Below are positions 60,507 through 64,000 of a stretch of 64,000 nt of DNA, piece after piece. Origin of the DNA: Halobacillus litoralis (GTDB lineage: Bacteria; Bacillota; Bacilli; Bacillales; Halobacillaceae); NCBI RefSeq assembly GCF_020524025.1, contig NZ_JAIVKN010000005.1, positions 1 to 64,000 on the forward strand, written 5' to 3'. The stretch's first letter is position 1. Each line of letters begins with the position of its first letter. The notes under the pieces were generated by a model. The model did no database searches, had not been told where the DNA came from, and saw nothing but the letters and a program-made list of their open reading frames with translations. The position numbers and the translations under genes were made by a program.

Positions 60507-60788
60507 ATGATACGATTATGGCGTAGAGTGAAATTTTTATTTAATATTAGGAAATCAGTCCCTTTTCTCATTCGCTTCTTTAAATCCGGTGAAGTAAGTT
60601 TGAAAAAGAAAGCAATATCTGTCATTCTTTTAATCACCTACCTGCTTTTTCCGTGGGATCTGATTCCAGACTTTCTCGTCTTCTTCGGAATCGTGGATGA
60701 CCTTGCTGTCTTTACCTACATATTTCAATGGATGGTAAGTATGGCTCCCGATTCGCTTAAAGAAGAATATCGTGTCTACGATGAATAG
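60507..60788 (+). CDS. DUF1232 (YkvA-like) small membrane protein
   Basis: The protein has 93 residues. The DUF1232 signature LLFPWDLIPDFLVFFGIVDD is present after a basic N-terminus. AGGAGG lies before two ATGs; the one at 60507 has the better spacing. The gene lies 74 bases before the Ohr gene on the same strand. Function unknown. Confidence 0.8.
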   Translation: MIRLWRRVKFLFNIRKSVPFLIRFFKSGEVSLKKKAISVILLITYLLFPWDLIPDFLVFFGIVDDLAVFTYIFQWMVSMAPDSLKEEYRVYDE

Positions 60789-60862
60789 AAAGGTTTATTC
60801 TACGGCAAGATGAGGTATGTGAATGTTGTGGAAGTTTTATATTAAGTCGAGGAGTGATGATA

Positions 60863-61279
60863 TTGAGTAAAGTTATGTTTACAGCACATGCAACCGCTGA
60901 GGGTGGACGTAATGGCCACGTAAAGTCAGATGATGGCTTAATTGATTTAAATCTTTCTATGCCTGGAGAAGGGGAAGAGAAAGGTTCCAATCCCGAGCAG
61001 CTCTTTGCTGCTGGTTATTCCGCTTGTTATGACGGTGCTCTAAATTTAGTGGCAAGCAAACAGAAGAAAGATATTGATTCTCAAATCACTGCTGATGTCA
61101 GCTTAATGAAAGACGAATCTGATAATGGTTTTAAAGTCGGTGTTGTTCTGAATGTAGAGATTAAAGGTGTTTCTCAAGAGGAAGCTGAAGAGCTTGCGGA
61201 AGAAGCCCATAAAGTCTGCCCATATTCTAAAGCGACCCGTGGCAATATTGATGTAGAAATTAACGCAAAAGCGGTATAA
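60863..61279 (+). CDS. ohr: Organic hydroperoxide resistance protein (Ohr/OsmC)
   Basis: The protein has 138 residues. The reactive Cys is in GYSACYDGAL and the resolving Cys in CPYSKATRGNI, the two-Cys Ohr pattern. It reduces organic hydroperoxides with lipoyl or thiol donors. GAGGAGTG lies about 7 bases before the TTG start; an ATG three codons upstream overlaps the ribosome site. No OhrR gene or operator is visible here. Confidence 0.92.
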   Translation: MSKVMFTAHATAEGGRNGHVKSDDGLIDLNLSMPGEGEEKGSNPEQLFAAGYSACYDGALNLVASKQKKDIDSQITADVSLMKDESDNGFKVGVVLNVEIKGVSQEEAEELAEEAHKVCPYSKATRGNIDVEINAKAV

Positions 61280-61288
61280 ATCCATAAG

Positions 61289-61322
61289 AAACTCCAGCGA
61301 AGAATCCGCTGGAGTTTTTTTA
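61289..61322 (+). terminator. Terminator of ohr
   Basis: AACTCCAGC pairs with GCTGGAGTT, followed by T7. Confidence 0.88.
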
Positions 61323-61428
61323 TTGTGACCATTTGACTGATCTAGGAGAAAAAACTTAGGCCTATGGATTGTTTTTATTTCTGTCAGCGGGCTATATATG
61401 GTATTTTATAGTCGAAGGGGTGAATGAA

Positions 61429-61713
61429 TTGAAAATCACCGATCAGGCACGTGACCTGTTGCAGCAGATTATAGAAGATGAAGACGGTGGCAGTCTGCGT
61501 TTGTTTTTTGCAGGGTTTGGATGTGGTGAACCTGACATAGGGATGACCATTGGTGAACCTCAAGGGGACGATACATTGCATTATATTAACTCCATACCCG
61601 TAGCCATTGATCAGCGCATTGCCCATATGACAGAATCTTTGATTATAGAAGGAAAACAAACAATGGAAGGCCCGAAATTTCAAATGCTCGGCCTGCCTGA
61701 AAAAGAATGCTGA
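61429..61713 (+). CDS. yneR: HesB/YneR-like iron-sulfur assembly family protein
   Basis: The protein has 94 residues, the size of YneR. The fold has the family features FFAGFGCGEPDIGMTIG and a C-terminal Cys (PEKEC). A TTG at 61429, 8 bases after AAGGGG, is the best start; longer frames begin upstream of that site. HesB/IscA-type proteins carry or donate Fe-S clusters, but the three conserved Cys of IscA are not all present, so its role may differ. Confidence 0.75.
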   Translation: MKITDQARDLLQQIIEDEDGGSLRLFFAGFGCGEPDIGMTIGEPQGDDTLHYINSIPVAIDQRIAHMTESLIIEGKQTMEGPKFQMLGLPEKEC

Positions 61714-61717
61714 ATAG

Positions 61718-61745
61718 AAAACCCACTTAACGGTGGGTTTTTTTG
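61718..61745 (+). terminator. Terminator of yneR
   Basis: AAACCCAC pairs with GTGGGTTT, followed by T-rich sequence. Confidence 0.8.
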
Positions 61746-61776
61746 ACCGATAAATAAAAGAGGGGTTACATACAAC

Positions 61777-62388
61777 ATGATGGCACCAGGACACCAGGTG
61801 GTTGGTTTTACCTTTGGAGTAGGGGCTGTGACGCTGATTCCTGCTTTTGAGGTGGTGACCATACACCCATTTCAAATGATTTTATTTTTTGTATTTATCT
61901 TATTGGGATCTTTACTGCCTGATATTGATACACCAACTTCTACATTAGGCCATAAGTTTTGGAGAGGATTAATCACTATTTTCACCATTGCTTTTTTGTG
62001 CTACCTTTTCGTTCCGCACTATTTAGATACATACAGAGATGAATTGAAAGTTTTTGTCATGCTCCTGCTTCCGATCTTAATTATGATTCGAGGGCACAGG
62101 AAAATGACGCATTCTTTTGTCTTTATTGGGGTATTAATTGGATATAGTTACATTCTTGAACAAACACTCCAGGTCCCCCGGGTTCTTCTGGATGGGTTAG
62201 TCATTGGTGTGATTTCCCACTTGTTCGCTGATTACCTGACGAAAAAAGGGATTCCTCTTTTTTATCCTCTTTCAAAAAAGCATCTTCAGTTTCTGTTTAC
62301 TTTCCGTACAGGATCCAGCAGTGAAAAGGTCATTGTATATGGTTTGGTTTTGTGGAATGTCTGGTTTCTCACACAGTCCATACTTTAA
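61777..62388 (+). CDS. ydjM: YdjM-like membrane metal-dependent hydrolase (DUF457)
   Basis: The protein has 203 residues and four or five helices. The motif LLPDIDTPTS, then GHRKMTHSFVFIG and the H in SHLFADYLTKKGIPLFYP, mark the YdjM/DUF457 membrane-bound metal-dependent hydrolases. GAGGGG lies 11 bases before the ATG. Members are SOS-linked in E. coli. The AimR-like gene follows after 104 bases. Confidence 0.85.
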   Translation: MMAPGHQVVGFTFGVGAVTLIPAFEVVTIHPFQMILFFVFILLGSLLPDIDTPTSTLGHKFWRGLITIFTIAFLCYLFVPHYLDTYRDELKVFVMLLLPILIMIRGHRKMTHSFVFIGVLIGYSYILEQTLQVPRVLLDGLVIGVISHLFADYLTKKGIPLFYPLSKKHLQFLFTFRTGSSSEKVIVYGLVLWNVWFLTQSIL

Positions 62389-62431
62389 AGTTTCTCATAC
62401 TAGAAAAACGGGCAGTCTTAGTTCAAAGACG

Positions 62432-62460
62432 TGGACAAGTGACAGAAGATTCAATAAAAT
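62432..62460 (+). promoter_or_regulatory. Promoter of the AimR-like operon
   Basis: TGGACA (62432-62437), a 17-base spacer and TAAAAT (62455-62460), 32 bases before the start codon. Confidence 0.6.
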
Positions 62461-62492
62461 GAAAATAGATACAGGAGAGGGGTTTTGGGCCT

Positions 62493-63518
62493 ATGATTGA
62501 ACATCAGTTAATTGAACCGAGCCCGTTAACACAATTACAGATGAGTCGGAGTTCCTCTATATACGACCTTTATCTACATAATCTTAAGAAGTATCCAAGG
62601 GAGGATGCTGTCCTTCGTACAAGGGACTTTATTCTCTCCCGTTTTCCTATGGACATCGATGAACAAATTGTTTGTCTGGAATTCTTCTACATGAATGATT
62701 TTTTTGAGGACTTAGCTGTAATCCTTCATTCTCCATATATTAAGAACGAAGTGAAATACCTTTACGAACTCATGCATCAGCGAGTAAAAACCCCTGTCAC
62801 AAAAGAGCAGTTATATGAACTGAGCAGGGTTCAATTCAGCCACCCATCGTTACACTGTCTCCAGCTCTTTCTCCTCGTTTATTCCTACTATGACTTGAAA
62901 ATATATACAGCATTAGATAAGTATTTGGAAGACTGCGATCAAGCTTTGCGTGCTGTTAATGAACCATTAATGTACTATTATTTGAACCAGCGTTATCAGG
63001 AATTACTATTTCATCACTACTGGAAGACAGATAACTCGATTCTTGCAAGCCGATATGCCTACAAGATGATTAATGCAGAGTTATCTCCCCGTAGAAAAAG
63101 TCGAATGTACCATATCCTTTCGTTGTGTCAGCTTTTCAATGGTTATGAATCAGCAATGGATCCTCTAAATAAAGCGCTGGAAATTGCAGAAGCACAACAG
63201 CTGCAGTCTTTTGTAACATCTATTAATCATCATACACTTCCTTTTATTGCAGCTTTTCACCAGAGGACGGAGGATGTGTTTACGCCGGATCCAATAGAGA
63301 ATGCCCACCTGGCTCTGGCTAACGGGGATTATAAAACAACTAGAAAAACGCTGCAATCTTTAACAACTTTAACTCCGTTTCAAGAGAGTTACTTAGGTTT
63401 AGCTACTTATGATTCACGAATGTTAGAAAACTCCTATAAGCGGTTTATTCACGAGCGGGGAGATCACTTTTTTGCGCGTATTCCATTGGAATACATGAAA
63501 CGAATGAAAACAAATTAG
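62493..63518 (+). CDS. AimR-like peptide receptor lacking an evident HTH
   Basis: The protein has 341 residues and is almost entirely helical, fitting a TPR-like superhelix. The C-terminus DHFFARIPLEYMKRM matches the end of AimR receptors (a KFYIRLPLEELRR-like motif from memory), and DFFEDLAVILHS aligns with another AimR stretch. AimR (arbitrium receptor) is normally 380-390 residues with an N-terminal HTH. Here only about 20 residues precede the first TPR-like part, and no HTH is visible. GGAGAGGGG 10 bases before the ATG fixes this start. A pre-peptide gene follows 13 bases on. Confidence 0.78.
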   Translation: MIEHQLIEPSPLTQLQMSRSSSIYDLYLHNLKKYPREDAVLRTRDFILSRFPMDIDEQIVCLEFFYMNDFFEDLAVILHSPYIKNEVKYLYELMHQRVKTPVTKEQLYELSRVQFSHPSLHCLQLFLLVYSYYDLKIYTALDKYLEDCDQALRAVNEPLMYYYLNQRYQELLFHHYWKTDNSILASRYAYKMINAELSPRRKSRMYHILSLCQLFNGYESAMDPLNKALEIAEAQQLQSFVTSINHHTLPFIAAFHQRTEDVFTPDPIENAHLALANGDYKTTRKTLQSLTTLTPFQESYLGLATYDSRMLENSYKRFIHERGDHFFARIPLEYMKRMKTN

Positions 63519-63531
63519 GAGGCACTCTTTT

Positions 63532-63678
63532 ATGAGAAAAGCACTAAGTACGTTATTCGTCGTTTTTTTATTGGTGATAGGTAGTGGATGGTCACAATTC
63601 GGTAATATATCAGATCCAGGAGACCCTGGGATAGGTTCCTTTAAATTACATGACCCAGGTGATCCGGGAATCGGCTGA
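63532..63678 (+). CDS. Pre-pro signalling peptide with duplicated DPGDPGIG
   Basis: The peptide has 48 residues. Basic start MRK, hydrophobic core LSTLFVVFLLVIG, then a hydrophilic tail with DPGDPGIG at residues 28-35 and again at 41-48 (the very C-terminus), separated by SFKLH. AGGAGG lies 9 bases before the ATG. Its place after the AimR-like gene is that of AimP/Phr-type precursors. The two repeats use different synonymous codons at 7 of 8 positions, evidence for selection on the peptide. The mature form is unknown. Confidence 0.8.
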   Translation: MRKALSTLFVVFLLVIGSGWSQFGNISDPGDPGIGSFKLHDPGDPGIG

Positions 63679-63716
63679 AAAAGAAGGCACCCTCTATAGA
63701 GGGTGCCTTCTTTTTA
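63678..63716. terminator. Terminator of the AimR-like operon
   Basis: AAAAAGAAGGCACCCTC and its complement form a near-perfect 17-bp stem with a small loop and a T5 tail; it may also serve the opposite-strand BCCT gene. Confidence 0.88.
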
Positions 63717-63815
63717 ATTGATCTATATTTCACTGAAATTCTAAAGCTCTCGAGCACACCCACCTGTTTGAAAGAGAGTCGTGTTGGAGAAATAAATAAC
63801 TGAAGCAGACTTTGT

Positions 63816-64000
63816 TTATTTTGCCGCAGTTTTTGATTCTTCCTTGTACTGTGCCTTTTCTTTTCTTTGTGGGATTGGTTCTTTTCTTATAATTTTTATA
63901 AACGCGTAAACAAACAAGATAATAATCACCGTAAATGGCAGAGCGGAAACCAGAGAAGCGGTTTGTAAAGCATCTAATCCGCCTGCAACAAGAAGAACAG
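63816..64000 (-). CDS. BCCT family transporter, C-terminal part
   Basis: Only the last 61 codons lie in the window. They contain the closing helices VAGGLDALQTASLVSALPFT and VIIILFVYAFIKIIRKEPIP, then a charged tail ending KTAAK. The G-G-L-x-A-L-Q-T motif is typical of betaine/choline/carnitine transporters (OpuD/BetL type), which import osmoprotectants. The gene continues beyond the right edge. Confidence 0.8.
   Translation of the reverse strand, partial: VLLVAGGLDALQTASLVSALPFTVIIILFVYAFIKIIRKEPIPQRKEKAQYKEESKTAAK

Noticed and set aside
63613-63675. Short direct repeat as a CRISPR or VNTR
   Set aside because: The repeat is in frame, conserved as amino acids but not as DNA, and occurs only twice; it is a repeated peptide motif.

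Overview
The window reads as a chromosome segment of a low-GC Gram-positive bacterium of the family Bacillaceae. Strong Shine-Dalgarno sequences precede most genes, and many gene pairs share bidirectional intrinsic terminators. Homologues of typical Bacillus genes are present: a YtvA-type blue-light receptor, YpuA, YueI, YneR, YndJ, a bacterial nitric oxide synthase and a CstA carrier. A carotenoid-type desaturase, a Na+/Ca2+ exchanger and a BCCT (betaine-type) carrier at the right edge fit a moderately halophilic or halotolerant relative such as Halobacillus; that genus guess is inference. The window opens on the end of an rRNA operon (23S tail, 5S, terminator). It also holds a near-perfect parS site at 33009-33024, consistent with an origin-proximal location. 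I see no prophage, insertion sequence, CRISPR array or tRNA.

Layout. 0.4-6.3 kb holds transporters and a sulfur block: cysteine dioxygenase behind an EamA exporter, and a YeiH-type exporter with a divergent LysR regulator. 6.3-20.6 kb is mixed metabolism: a GNAT with an apparent CTG start, an ECF-promoter-driven 30-residue ORF, an MFS/LysR divergent pair, the LOV-STAS receptor, an SDR, an acyl-CoA dehydrogenase, DJ-1, DoxX, YpuA, Sco, a large anchored protein, a Nudix enzyme and a Cys/Met PLP enzyme. 20.7-27.6 kb has a glutamate/dicarboxylate symporter with a possible leader RNA and cre site, small membrane proteins, an ICMT-CrtI pair, a cation exchanger and a DUF3231 protein. 27.7-35.3 kb has an MMPL pump, a cysteine-free uracil-DNA glycosylase, an ECF sigma/membrane-partner pair, YndJ, parS, a type I toxin-antitoxin locus and glnK-amtB with a TnrA/GlnR-like box. 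35.4-39.1 kb is nrdA-nrdB under an adenosylcobalamin riboswitch. 39.2-51.5 kb has a methyltransferase, hydrolases, a zinc-type efflux protein with an ArsR-like operator, an aldehyde dehydrogenase, an aminotransferase, CoA-disulfide reductase next to NO synthase, and a nitrilase-type amidase. 51.6-55.9 kb is a LytS/LytTR two-component system beside CstA, with paired LytTR sites and a cre site in front of cstA and a 47-residue peptide overlapping its stop. The rest carries GNATs, a lipid kinase, YueI, a lytic transglycosylase, Ohr, YneR and YdjM.

The most interesting locus is at 62.4-63.7 kb. An AimR-like (arbitrium receptor family) protein that appears to lack the N-terminal DNA-binding domain is followed 13 bases later by a 48-residue secreted pre-peptide. 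That pre-peptide carries two copies of DPGDPGIG, encoded with different synonymous codons. It lies among ordinary chromosomal genes and looks like a non-phage peptide signalling system.

Other items worth attention are the type I toxin-antitoxin locus, the ECF-type promoter in front of a tiny ORF, the BtsSR-BtsT-like pyruvate module with its coupled small protein, and the B12 riboswitch on a class I ribonucleotide reductase.
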